DNA of 64,000 bases, taken from Candidatus Hamiltonella defensa 5AT (Acyrthosiphon pisum). Lineage in GTDB: Bacteria; Pseudomonadota; Gammaproteobacteria; Enterobacterales; Enterobacteriaceae. Each line of letters opens with the position of its first letter. Positions within the stretch are counted from its first letter, which is position 1. This document shows, in pieces, positions 1 through 8,971 of the stretch. The DNA lies in NCBI RefSeq assembly GCF_000021705.1, contig NC_012751.1:1287906-1351905 (forward strand), written 5' to 3'. The position numbers and the translations under genes were made by a program. Below the pieces are notes generated by a model that ran no database searches, was not told the origin of the DNA, and was given only the letters and a program-made list of their open reading frames with translations.

Positions 1-540
1 AACAAAATTGCAGTTGTAGACACAGACCCGCAAATGAGTCTAACAAACTGGAATAAAGCAAAAAAAGCCGCATTTGATGTTTATACGGCAGCATCAGAAA
101 AAGATGTTTATCAGGTAAGAAAAGATCTCGCTGGGTATGACTTTGTGATTATTGATGGTGCCGGTTCTCTATCAGTTATTACTTCAGCAGCGGTCATGGT
201 CAGCGATCTGATTATAATACCAGTTACCCCCAGCCCCCTAGATTTTTCAGCGGCGGGCTCTGTTATCACAGTACTGCAAGCTCAGGCTTATAATCGTCGA
301 GTTGAAACCCGATTCCTTATTACAAGAAAAATTGAACAAACTACCATGCTTAAAGTTTTGAAAGAGAGCATAGCGCAGACGGAAATTAAGGCATTTAAAA
401 CATCCATCACCCAGCGTCAAAGTTACGTTAAATCTGTTTTAGAAGGTGAAAGCATCTTTGATACCAATGATGGAGCTGCGAAGGGGGAGATAGCCATTCT
501 TACTCGGGAAATACTTGAAATACTTGAAATACTTGTGTAA
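1..540 (+). CDS. parF: ParF-type partition ATPase, 5' end outside window
   Basis: Walker-type (ParA superfamily) ATPase that polymerises with ATP and segregates plasmid copies together with ParG. The frame is open from base 1. The visible part starts just before the VDTDPQ switch motif, so the P-loop lies upstream. Long stretches match TP228 ParF as I remember it, including the DGAGSLSVITSAAVMVSD and VTPSPLDFSAAGSV segments. About 180 of roughly 206 residues are present. The C-terminus carries a threefold EIL repeat made by a tandem 9-bp DNA repeat just before the stop. It is followed 39 bp later by parG, the standard parFG order. Function is confident; completeness cannot be judged from this window. 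Confidence 0.93.
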   Translation, partial: NKIAVVDTDPQMSLTNWNKAKKAAFDVYTAASEKDVYQVRKDLAGYDFVIIDGAGSLSVITSAAVMVSDLIIIPVTPSPLDFSAAGSVITVLQAQAYNRRVETRFLITRKIEQTTMLKVLKESIAQTEIKAFKTSITQRQSYVKSVLEGESIFDTNDGAAKGEIAILTREILEILEILV

Positions 541-579
541 ATACTCATATACTCACATTGTTATATTACGAGGTTACTG
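541..579 (+). promoter_or_regulatory. ACTC boxes between parF and parG
   Basis: Two ACTC tetramers (543-546 and 551-554) are separated by a 4-bp AT spacer, an 8-bp period. This is the architecture of ParG-binding sites in TP228. In TP228 the boxes lie upstream of parF, so their position inside the operon is unusual. A GAGG Shine-Dalgarno (around 570-573) precedes the parG ATG. Binding is inferred from motif and spacing only. Confidence 0.5.
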
Positions 580-810
580 ATGGTATTAACTAGGCAGCAT
601 AAGTCAAAAACAATGAGCTTTGGTGAGCATAGGGATATTGAAAAAGTAGTCAATAAAAACACACCACCGAGAAAACAAAAGAGAGTCAACGTTAACTTTG
701 ATGAAGAGATACATATCCTCTTTAAAACAGCCTGTGCAAAGCACAGTACATCTATTACCGAAGTAATAAAGGACTTGGTTGATAACTGGCTGAAAGAAAA
801 TGCCTGTTGA
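580..810 (+). CDS. parG: ParG-type centromere-binding / repressor protein
   Basis: Small ribbon-helix-helix protein that binds the plasmid centromere, stimulates ParF and represses the par operon. It is 76 residues, the same length as TP228 ParG. The flexible N-terminus keeps the TFGENRD-like region (here MSFGEHRD), and the RHH domain keeps KRVNVNFDEE at the beta strand and SIT.V...LVDNWLKEN at the C-terminal helix. It directly follows parF, confirming a type Ib partition cassette. An opposite-strand frame across the gene is a shadow. No damage is visible, so together with parF this argues for a plasmid, or recently plasmid, origin of the region. Confidence 0.95.
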   Translation: MVLTRQHKSKTMSFGEHRDIEKVVNKNTPPRKQKRVNVNFDEEIHILFKTACAKHSTSITEVIKDLVDNWLKENAC

Positions 811-1010
811 AATACTCAAATGAGTTTATAAGTAAACTTTTATGAGTGAGCGTCGTTGAAGTTGTTCTACTGGAGCTCCCTTAGGGTTTAGAAAAGCGGT
901 GATTTTCATCATAAATCCTCATATACTCATTTGTGTGTTTATTTATATGTACCATATTATACACAAAAACATAAATGAGTAAATGTGTTTTAATGTGTAA
1001 ATGAGTATTT
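811..1010 (+). promoter_or_regulatory. ACTC/GAGT-rich AT tract downstream of parG, possible centromere
   Basis: AT-rich non-coding stretch with ACTC or GAGT tetramers at 814, 822, 844, 925, 977 and 1003. The first pair forms a near-palindrome, ACTCAAATGAGT (814-825). These are the tetramers bound by ParG in TP228, where the centromere lies upstream of parF. Placement on the far side of parG is therefore unusual. Boxes are irregularly spaced, and four-base motifs occur by chance in AT-rich DNA, so this is a hypothesis. Confidence 0.4.
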
Positions 1011-1133
1011 TAGTCTCATATTATTAAATCTAGATTTAGGGTTTATTTATACATTTAATATTAAACAGTTATCTACAAATTTTATCATGTAAAAAAAGAA
1101 ATTTTGTATTCATTACATTCATTAAGAGTAGAG

Positions 1134-1523
1134 ATGAAAATAAAAAAGTTAAACAAGATACAAAATGATGTCACTCAACAATCTGGAACAGAACCCCCCT
1201 TTTCAGCAAAGTTATTAAATAACAAAAAAGAGGGGATTTATAGTTGTCTATGTTGCAGTACACCTCTTTTTTCTTCAGACAATAAATTTGATTCTGAATG
1301 TGGTTGGCCGAGTTTTAATCAAACGATTCATGATCAAGTCATAAAATACAATCATGATTTTTCTCATGGTATGAAACGTATTGAAGTTCGTTGCGCCCAT
1401 TGTGATGCTCATTTAGGTCACGTTTTTCCAGATGGCCAAAAGCCAACAGGACAGCGTTACTGTATTAATTCTGCTGCATTGAGTTTTACTGATAAAAAGT
1501 CAGGAGAAATCATAGAAGGTTAA
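1134..1523 (+). CDS. msrB: Peptide-methionine (R)-S-oxide reductase MsrB
   Basis: Reduces methionine-R-sulfoxide in oxidised proteins, usually with thioredoxin. The 129-residue product has the MsrB fold signature: the GTEPPF start, ..GIYSCLCC with the first zinc CxxC, DSECGWPSF with the resolving Cys, RCAHCDAHLGHVF with the second zinc CxxC, and the catalytic Cys in QRYCINS. The ATG at 1134 is chosen because it gives the usual family N-terminus; a TTG at 1104 would only add ten unconserved residues. It appears intact and stands alone between the partition genes and a non-coding stretch, so it is probably chromosome-type cargo or lies at a junction. Confidence 0.93.
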   Translation: MKIKKLNKIQNDVTQQSGTEPPFSAKLLNNKKEGIYSCLCCSTPLFSSDNKFDSECGWPSFNQTIHDQVIKYNHDFSHGMKRIEVRCAHCDAHLGHVFPDGQKPTGQRYCINSAALSFTDKKSGEIIEG

Positions 1524-2404
1524 ATAAAGAATATTATTAAACAGCAGGTTCCTGATTTGCCGATGTTACTCTGAGAATGGAGTTTGCCGTGTTGTACTGA
1601 ATTCTCGGGCACCGCACTAATGCTTTCGCTTCGAGTACGGTTTGTTATTTTTCCTCATTGGTAAAAAACCGCAGCCAAGTTGACAGTAAAAATGCGAATA
1701 TTCGCCTCAATGCCGCTTAGATTCTGTGTTTTCGGTGATGACAATATGTCTGACATTAAATTCTAATAGATTCAACAGAATTAATCATTATTAAGCAAAT
1801 AACTCACATAAAAATTACGGTGAATTTCAAAACTCCCCGGAAAATTTTTACCAATAAATCTTATTTTTATATGGGTTTTGACGGCTGATGAGGTATTTTT
1901 ATTTTCTCCTAAAAAATCTAAAAATAGATTTGAAACTTGTTCTTATTCTGTTTCTAAATCAGATCTCATAAAAAATGATTCATATTTAGATTAGAACCCG
2001 CTATCGATAAGTTTTTATACGAGTTGATCTGATTTATATCAGAGAATTTGATGAAAATTTTAATGATTATTTTTCTATTTTTTAGAAGAAATCATTTTTT
2101 GAATATCTCTTAATGCTACTTTTACTCCTGTGCTTTTAAGTGCAAATTTAATGTCTTATGAAACACATTTCATTTTGCCTTGGCCGGAAGAAGAAACGCC
2201 TGAAGACAGTCACATTTTTGACAGTACGCTTTTTTGTTTACAGGAAAGGGGCATGGTCGACAAAACGGGTGAAAAAATTATACCCCTGATTTTTGGCCAC
2301 TTAAAATGCCCGATTAACGGGGTTTACTTTTCTTTTTTTCCCCAAACCCCGCCTCGAAAAATTTAGTCTAACCAACCAAAAGATACAGCGTGATCGTAGA
2401 TGCT
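1524..2404. other. 881-bp stretch without a convincing gene
   Basis: Both strands are mostly closed by stops. A short plus-strand frame (2151-2366) has no Shine-Dalgarno or recognisable similarity and is not called. Bases 1540-1740 have a higher GC content than the rest and look like a remnant of something, but I could not name it. The segment at 2094-2132 resembles a segment at 8000-8036 on the other side of the toxin gene. Confidence 0.5.
2094..2132 (-). repeat. Flanking repeat copy downstream of the toxin gene
   Basis: About 39 bp resemble 8000-8036 in the same orientation, with a few substitutions. Read on the minus strand, both encode the end of a small protein with the pattern VKV(A/T)L(R/K)DIQK. 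The two copies bracket the RTX toxin gene, suggesting it inserted into, or was duplicated with, a small gene of one family. Confidence 0.45.
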
Positions 2405-5400
2405 TTAAGATGAAACCGAAGGTATCATTGTCTGCGAAATTGTCTGAGAAATTTGGTCGCTAGAAACATGGAATACTTTTTCTACCTCTGACAATTCAGT
2501 CATGTTTTGCCTCAATTGGCTTAAGATATTATCGCCATTGTTCACTGTCATATCTGGGAACAGTTGATCTACAACGAGGTCTGGTTCATGGTTAGAGTTG
2601 AGTTTCACTGTGTGCACACGTCCCTCTTTATCCATGATGGAAAGATGCCTATCGCTTTCATCGCGCATAAAATTCATCAAACGAATAGTGACATGTTCTG
2701 TGGGAGAATCGAGATGACTCAAAATCACATGGTCTTTTTCTTGTTTTATTTCAATATCATCGAGTAAAAAAGGCACTAGGACAATGTCTTGCTCAGGCTC
2801 GCCTGTTTCAGGTTCATCATAATTATAAATGCTCACCTGTGTTCCCGTGGGTCTGTCTTCGATGATGTACATATCTCGTCCTTCTTTGCCTTCTAAAATA
2901 TCTTCCCCTGTTTTGCTGTGTAAGGTGTTGTTGAGCTCATTTCCCTGTAAGTCATCATCAAAACCCGTTTCTTGCGGAACTAATCTCAAAAAATCCGGCA
3001 ATATTTTTTTTTCGCCCCTGATATCGATAACCCCCCCTGTTTTTCTGATAGGCCATTTTTTGAATGATTAAGGGATATTTTTCGCTTTCGTATTCAGGCG
3101 GAGTAAACTTTTGATCAAATTTTTGAGCATATTGTGCTATTAAAGTCAGCGGCTCCGGTTCTTCTTCGTTGAAATTGAATGCAATTTCAGAAGGGAGGCC
3201 CGAGAAGATGACGCCCTCTTGGGTATAAAAAATATATTGGGTGGTTAACCTTCTTTGTGGTCTCTCAACTGAGAGAAAATAGAGATAAGATAATGTTAAG
3301 GTGGTGATACTGTCATTGTTATTGCGTAATTCAATGAGTACATTCTGCTTGAGCCTTCTAATACTGATAATTTGCTCCACGGAATAATCCAAAAAAACAT
3401 GGCTGAATTCTTCTGGATCATCTTCTTCTTTGATGATTAATGTCGCGGGTTCGCCGTGGGTATTTTGTAAAACACGATAACAATCTGTGCCCTTTCCTCC
3501 CTCCATCTTGCCGGCCTGCGCCACTAAAATATCATTGCCATCAAATCCAATCAGTTTATCCTCCCCTCCCTTTCCATTGAGGATATTTGTTTGATCGTTA
3601 CCCCAAATCACATCGTCTGTTTCTGGACAGGTCTCTATGTGATGAATGTTTTTTAATGTGGCTATTTTTTTAGAGTCATCTCCCTCGGTGAAAGAAAAAT
3701 ACCCTGCCTGAAGATCGACACGGTATCCCCCTTGTGATGGTTTTTTGTTGGCTATTAGAAGATTAGAACCCCTCACTCCATCTAATACGCTGGGTTTAGG
3801 GGGAGGAGTATTCCCCCTAAAGATAAAAGTATCTGATTGACCGCCCCCTTTGAAATTTTTGGTACCGTCACCGATATCAAAGATATTCCTTTTTTCTTTA
3901 TAACCGACTACCTCATCGTTTCCCGCGCCCAAAAAAAATAAATTTTAGCCGGTTTTGTAGAATCAGGGGGATCCGCCTTTATAGGGGGAACAGAGGGCGA
4001 TGAGGTACTGGAAAGTTGGCTCTGTCTTTTGACAGATAAAATGCCCTCTGAAAGCACATCAGTATCAAGAGAGATCTTGTCATGAGTAGCTGAAAGTCCT
4101 TCGAAGTCGTAAAATTTGTACTCACTGTTTTCTAAAGTGAGATCAACATAAAGAGAAAATTGCCCCTCTTTTTTTCTTCTATGGTCTAATAATATAGCCC
4201 CAGCTTGTGAGGGCAGTATTTTATCTTTGATGTATTTTGTGAAGATATTTCGATTTAGTTTAGAAACGGTAAGAGCTAAGTCAGCCCGTTTTCTTCCTGT
4301 TAATTTTTTATAAGGACATCCGCTTAAAATGATGGGTCCTGTGGTGTAATACACCGCTTCTATTTCATTATCTGAATCCAATAATGCTTGAAAATGTGTT
4401 TTAAACTGTTGATGAATATTTTCTTTAGCCTGTTTTTCTGCCTGTCCTTTTGTGACCTGATTAGCGACTTCTGTGTCAATTTCTGAGCCCAAAAATTTCA
4501 ACCATCCGGTCCGTAATTTTTGTGATCCTGTCAAGGTGGCGTAGCGCTCGATTTGTTGAACTTCACGCACTGAGAAATAAATCCCCCCCACTACAGCGGT
4601 CAACATTCCCAAGGCTATCCCCATCATGCCGCCCATTAATGCCATTTTTCCGCTTAGGGCTAAGAATGTCAGGCCGCTGGTGAGACTGATAAAAGCGCCT
4701 AAAGAAGAAAGGGCTATACTGACCTTTAAGTCTTGTTGAATATCCGGTTCAGTCGCTGTTTTAAGTTCAGTGGCAGTTTTTTGTGCTTGATAAATATCGA
4801 AACCGGCCCCCAAGATATTTAAGAAAGGGCCGCCATATCGAGCCAGCTTGAGTCCTGCTTTAAACTGCAACCGCTGGATTCTAGAAGCAAACACCCCAAC
4901 GGACTGAGAAGAGAACTTTTGAATCAGTTGAAATCCCAGTTTACTAAAACCCAATTCTAAAAAGGTACTCCCCACATCGTACATAAGACCCGCCATGGCA
5001 AGCTGAGCTTCGAAGTCTAGGGCCTGTTTTTGGGATTCCATTAATTGGTCTGAATAACGCCGCCGCCAGTAATGAGATAGGAATGTTAAAGATCGGATCC
5101 AGGAGAGTCCTTGATGTGCTTTTCCCAACATATCGACTGTACGAGATAGCTTGCCAACTTGTTGTGTGTTACCCCTGTTTTTGTGTGTTTTAAAAAATTT
5201 ATGGGTCGATAAAGTGTGCAACAAGCCATCAGTATTGCTGATAAATTCTTTTAATTGTTTAAAAGAAGAGGTTTTAAACATGTGATCAGAATTGAACTGA
5301 TAAACATCAAATACCCCTGTCCCGTTTTCTTGACGTACATTCTTTAAGTGCGTGAAATAGTCCTGTAACATTAATCTCAGAGGGTCACTGGTGTTTTGAA

Positions 5401-7771
5401 ATTTATCACTGGTCATCGATATTTCACCAAAATTCGCATCATAGACGTACCAATGGATTTTTTCATCTTCTCCCTGACGTTTCGCTATCGCTAAAATATG
5501 TTCCCCCATACGTAGCTGGTAATATCCCGCCTTTTCATTATCCAGGGTGTTAAAAAATTGATCGAGGCTCTGGAGACCTTTTGCAATAAAAGCAGAATTT
5601 TCTTCCAGCTGGTCAATCAGCGGCCCAAAATTTTTGGGGTCTTGAGCATCCCCTTGAGAAAATATTTTTTGTTCGTTTATCTCAGCATGAGATTGAAATG
5701 CATCGAGTAATTTTACACGTAAAGCCTTATCATCCAGCCTGAGTAAGCTTAAATAAGCTAAACTCACTTTTCTCGCTTTTCTTTGCGCCAAGTCACTGCC
5801 ATCATCAATATACATCGCTTGTATGCCAGGATGAATTTGAGGGCCAAATCCAGGGATTTTATTGTACAATTTTATCCGTTCGTTCCAACGCACCATATTT
5901 TCGACAACAAAGTTGTCCCATTGAGCGATGCGATTTAAAGCCTCTTGGCCTGTTAAGTTCATGAATTGACCATGAGTGTCACTTAATTGCATCAAGCTTT
6001 GTATTTGAGTCGTAAATTGAGAATAAAACATTCGATCGGACAATACCTGGTATAATTTTTGCCAGTCGAGTCCTCCTGAGGGGAGATGAAAAAAATCCGT
6101 TAATATTTTGAGATCACTGGGGCTAAAGGATGTCCACTTGTTAGAGCAGAGGTCATTGACCAAGGTCCAAACTCGTTTTAAGTTTTCGGTTAAAGAAGAC
6201 CCGAGATTTTTTTGACCATGGGTCATTTCTGAGGGACTGATTGATGTCTTTTGATTGATTTTGGGGGGAATATTTTTATGATGACCCTGTGCATCATCAG
6301 TCTCCCGATGTATTTTGATGACCTTTAATTCAATGCCTAATTCTTGGGTAATATCTCGAGCCGCCTCACGTAATACCCCTAAATCTTTCAAAGAAACAGG
6401 CTCTGAAGAAGAAAAACTGGGCGCCTCCCCTGTGTTTTTAGGGGGATCAGAATATATCAAAAACAGCCCGGTGATTTTAATGTCTTTTGTCACAGGATAA
6501 TCGGGATAAATATTGATATAAGGTCGTCCCGTTACCAGCACTGTATTTCGCCCCGATGTTTTTTTGATAATATCATCAGGTCCGCTGATTCTTTGTCGGT
6601 AGTGAAATAATTGATTCGATAACAGACCATTAATTTCTATGGTGTTCTTGGGATGACTAATCTCATTGAGTTTTTGAAAAATATTTGTTTTTATTGAAGG
6701 GAAGTCCGCCCCGGATTTTTTTACAAAACCGTCTACATTGGGCTCAAAAATGCTTTCATCTGGAGCGGCGGCCAAAATATTTTGTTCAGGGACCTCCAAT
6801 ATCACCCCGACTGTATAGCCTCTGAGGGTCTCATCTGAGAGGATACTGGCAGACATCAAATCCCACTTTCTGATTTTATCCTGAATGTTTTTTGAAAAAA
6901 TGTCTTTGCGGTGTATTAAATTTTTAATTGAAGAAGGATAAACGAGATACTTAAATTTCTGACTTTTTATTTTAGGATCTGTAAAATTGTTTGGTGCCCA
7001 ATCCTTTAATACAGGATACAACAACCGAAAAGCACTGCTGTGCTTTTTATGTATCAGCTCTCTTTTTTGGTTCCAGCCTAATAGTAAGGTTTCTCCTGCG
7101 GTCTGAGCCTGATTTACTGATGTCATTTTACGGGTGAATTTTTTTCCATGACCATGTAAAGGAACAGACACCAGTGATACTCTGGCCGATATTTCAGCCT
7201 GAATACCCTGTTGTTTCATTGCATGAGCAAATTGAGTGGCAAAATTTTCAGGGAGGTGATCGATCAGTCGACATGACACTAAACTGATCCGGTTTGGAGT
7301 ACTGTTGATAGAATATTCTTTATTAAAACGTTGTTTAAAAACTTTTAAAAGGTCGGCTAAATCAGCAGGTGTCATGCCAGACATGGTCCGAATATAAGGG
7401 GATGTTTTTTCAGGAGATGGATTGGAGTGTCCTACTAATTGCCAACGCAATTTGCCTTGAAGAGTTTTTGGAGAGCCGGATAACACGCGATAATGATTTT
7501 TTTTATCGAGTTGGACTAAGACAGAGCCTGGGTGTTTTTCCGCGAGTCTGACGGCATACTTGAGAACCCCCGGTTTGTCTTCTAGCTGAATAATGAGTTG
7601 TCCTGCATATCGGGTCGAACCGCCGTCAGACCTTGTCATGACAGGTTGAGATAGACCCTCCCATTGATCAACGGTTACAAAATCAGGCGGCGTGCGTTTA
7701 GTACGACGAATGGGCACATCAGATTGATGATGAGTAATAAAAAAATCTGAGGGAGATGGCTTTTGAGTCAT
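2405..7771 (-). pseudogene. C80-peptidase / pore-forming / RTX toxin in three frames
   Basis: About 1790 residues in three consecutive frames: 7771-3908, 3932-2958 and 3001-2405. Residues 55-215 match the MARTX-type InsP6-activated cysteine protease (peptidase C80), with catalytic His115 (RWQLVGH) and Cys167 (ISLVSCRL). Around 755-782, GEHILAIAK...YVYDANFGE resembles the His/Asp part of YopT-like C58 peptidases. Residues 890-1070 contain long hydrophobic helices typical of TcdA/TcdB-type pore formers. The later frames hold hemolysin-type calcium-binding nonapeptides (GGEDKLIGFDGND, NELNNTLHSKTGEDILEG). Frame breaks lie at an A8 tract (3931-3938) and a T9 tract (3004-3012, A9 in the mRNA). Removing one base from each restores one frame. 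No type I transporter or acyltransferase is nearby. An AAGGA lies upstream of the ATG. It may be dead, or partly rescued by slippage. Confidence 0.8.
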
Positions 7772-7973
7772 AGATATTTTTCATCCTTAAAAAATATAAA
7801 AGTACTGATAAGGGTCGTTGGTGCATAATACTACTGAAGTAATTAAAAATTAAAAAAAACTTACAGAGATTTTTGTGAGTTTTTTTCAAATTTTTATGTA
7901 ATTTTTTAACTGAAGATTAATTTTTGTCTCTTCAAGGGTAGATAATTGGGTTCGATTGAAAATGGAAAGATAT

Positions 7974-8196
7974 CTACGTGAAATTTCTTTTTATTAGGAA
8001 TTTTTGAATATCTTTTAATGTCACTTTTATACCTATGAAACGTAGCATTTATTTAAGGCTAATTTAATGATTTGTGCTTTTAAATTATTCAAGACCGCGT
8101 TTTTAGTGAGTCTCATTGTCTTGAGGTCAGGTCATTCTTCTAGCATTTCTTTTGCTTTTTCAAGTTCTTCAACTGTGTCATATTTTTAGAAGCCAT
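7974..8196 (-). pseudogene. Decayed small gene upstream of the toxin
   Basis: A degraded reading frame begins MASKK, shifts to YDTVEELEKAKEMLEE, hits TGA, then continues PDLKTMRLTKNAVLNNLKAQ and later VTLKDIQKFL. One frameshift and at least two stops separate these pieces. The charged helical pattern looks like a real former small protein; I do not recognise the family. Its 3' end matches the repeat at 2094-2132. Most of the rest of 7772-8552 is AT-rich and shows nothing else. Confidence 0.4.
8000..8036 (-). repeat. Flanking repeat copy upstream of the toxin gene
   Basis: Partner of 2094-2132, part of the decayed small gene at 7974-8196. Together the two copies bracket the toxin locus. Confidence 0.45.
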
Positions 8197-8552
8197 TTTA
8201 CTTTTTCCATTTTCAAAAAATATTTTCTGGTTTTAGTGAGTTTTATCTTTTCTGCTAAATAAGAAAACAATTTAACTGGATAAAAAATTCCATATTACCC
8301 GCTTATTTTTACCTTTCGAATCCTACTCACTTCCCGCATGATTATTTCAATCTCTTCACTATGATTTTTTTAATTTTTAATACAGTTATATCTGTAAAAA
8401 AAATTTAATATTTTAAATTTAGCGTAAAAAAATTAACTCAAATCTCAAAGTACTTTATCTGTACAGAAGAGATTTTTATCGTCAATAATGACACCCCAAA
8501 GAAATTAAGCCATAATATCAAAATTGCTATTTAACAAAGAGGACTAGATATG

Positions 8553-8620
8553 TTTTGAAGCACCGCTTGCAAGCAAGCGGCCCTTCAAAACTCTTGGTCA
8601 GGGCTTCGCCCCGACACCCC
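8553..8620 (+). other. Candidate origin of transfer (oriT)
   Basis: Just upstream of the relaxosome genes lies a 38-base imperfect inverted repeat (8553-8590). Its core is a perfect 8-bp stem with AA loop, CCGCTTGC-AA-GCAAGCGG (8563-8580), flanked by TTTTGAAG / CTTCAAAA arms. A second hairpin follows (8598-8614, GGGCTTCGCCC core) and then GACACCCC. Nested inverted repeats next to a nikA-like gene are the normal layout of MOBP-type oriT regions. The nick site cannot be assigned by eye. Confidence 0.55.
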
Positions 8621-8662
8621 AATTAAGAAAGAATTCTTATTTACTCCATAGAAAATAACGCC

Positions 8663-8971
8663 ATGAGCCAAAGTGAAAAACGAAAAAGAACGGCCCTTAT
8701 TCCCAGTATTCGTTGCTTTCCAGAAGAAAAAGAGCATCTCAAAGAGAAAGCCCAATCGGCAGGTTTGAATTTAAGTACTTACCTCATTCGCTGTGGGTTA
8801 AATCGCAAAATAAAAACTCACTTTGATCCGGAATTAGTGATGGAATTGAGTCGATTAGGGTCTCTACAGAAACGTCTTTTTAATGAAGGGAAGGGCGTTC
8901 TAAGCGAAGAATATGCACAAGTTTTCGTGGCTATCCAGGAAGCTATTTTAACCTTAGGGCGGGCAGAATAA
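8663..8971 (+). CDS. NikA/MobC-like relaxosome accessory protein
   Basis: 102-residue, N-terminally basic ribbon-helix-helix protein of the NikA/TraJ/MobC type, which binds oriT and recruits the relaxase. The pattern SIRCFPEEKEHLKEKA..AGLNLSTYLIRCGL is the family signature, with a helical C-terminal half that normally contacts the relaxase. Its stop is followed without a gap by the relaxase ATG at 8972, so the two are translationally coupled. The inverted repeats just upstream are its likely binding site. It appears intact. Confidence 0.85.
   Translation: MSQSEKRKRTALIPSIRCFPEEKEHLKEKAQSAGLNLSTYLIRCGLNRKIKTHFDPELVMELSRLGSLQKRLFNEGKGVLSEEYAQVFVAIQEAILTLGRAE

Noticed and set aside
1540..1740. 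Suspected IS remnant after msrB
   Set aside because: No transposase motif or terminal repeat could be recognised on either strand.
2130..2366. Plus-strand frame with GTG start
   Set aside because: No Shine-Dalgarno and no family pattern; composition like surrounding non-coding DNA.
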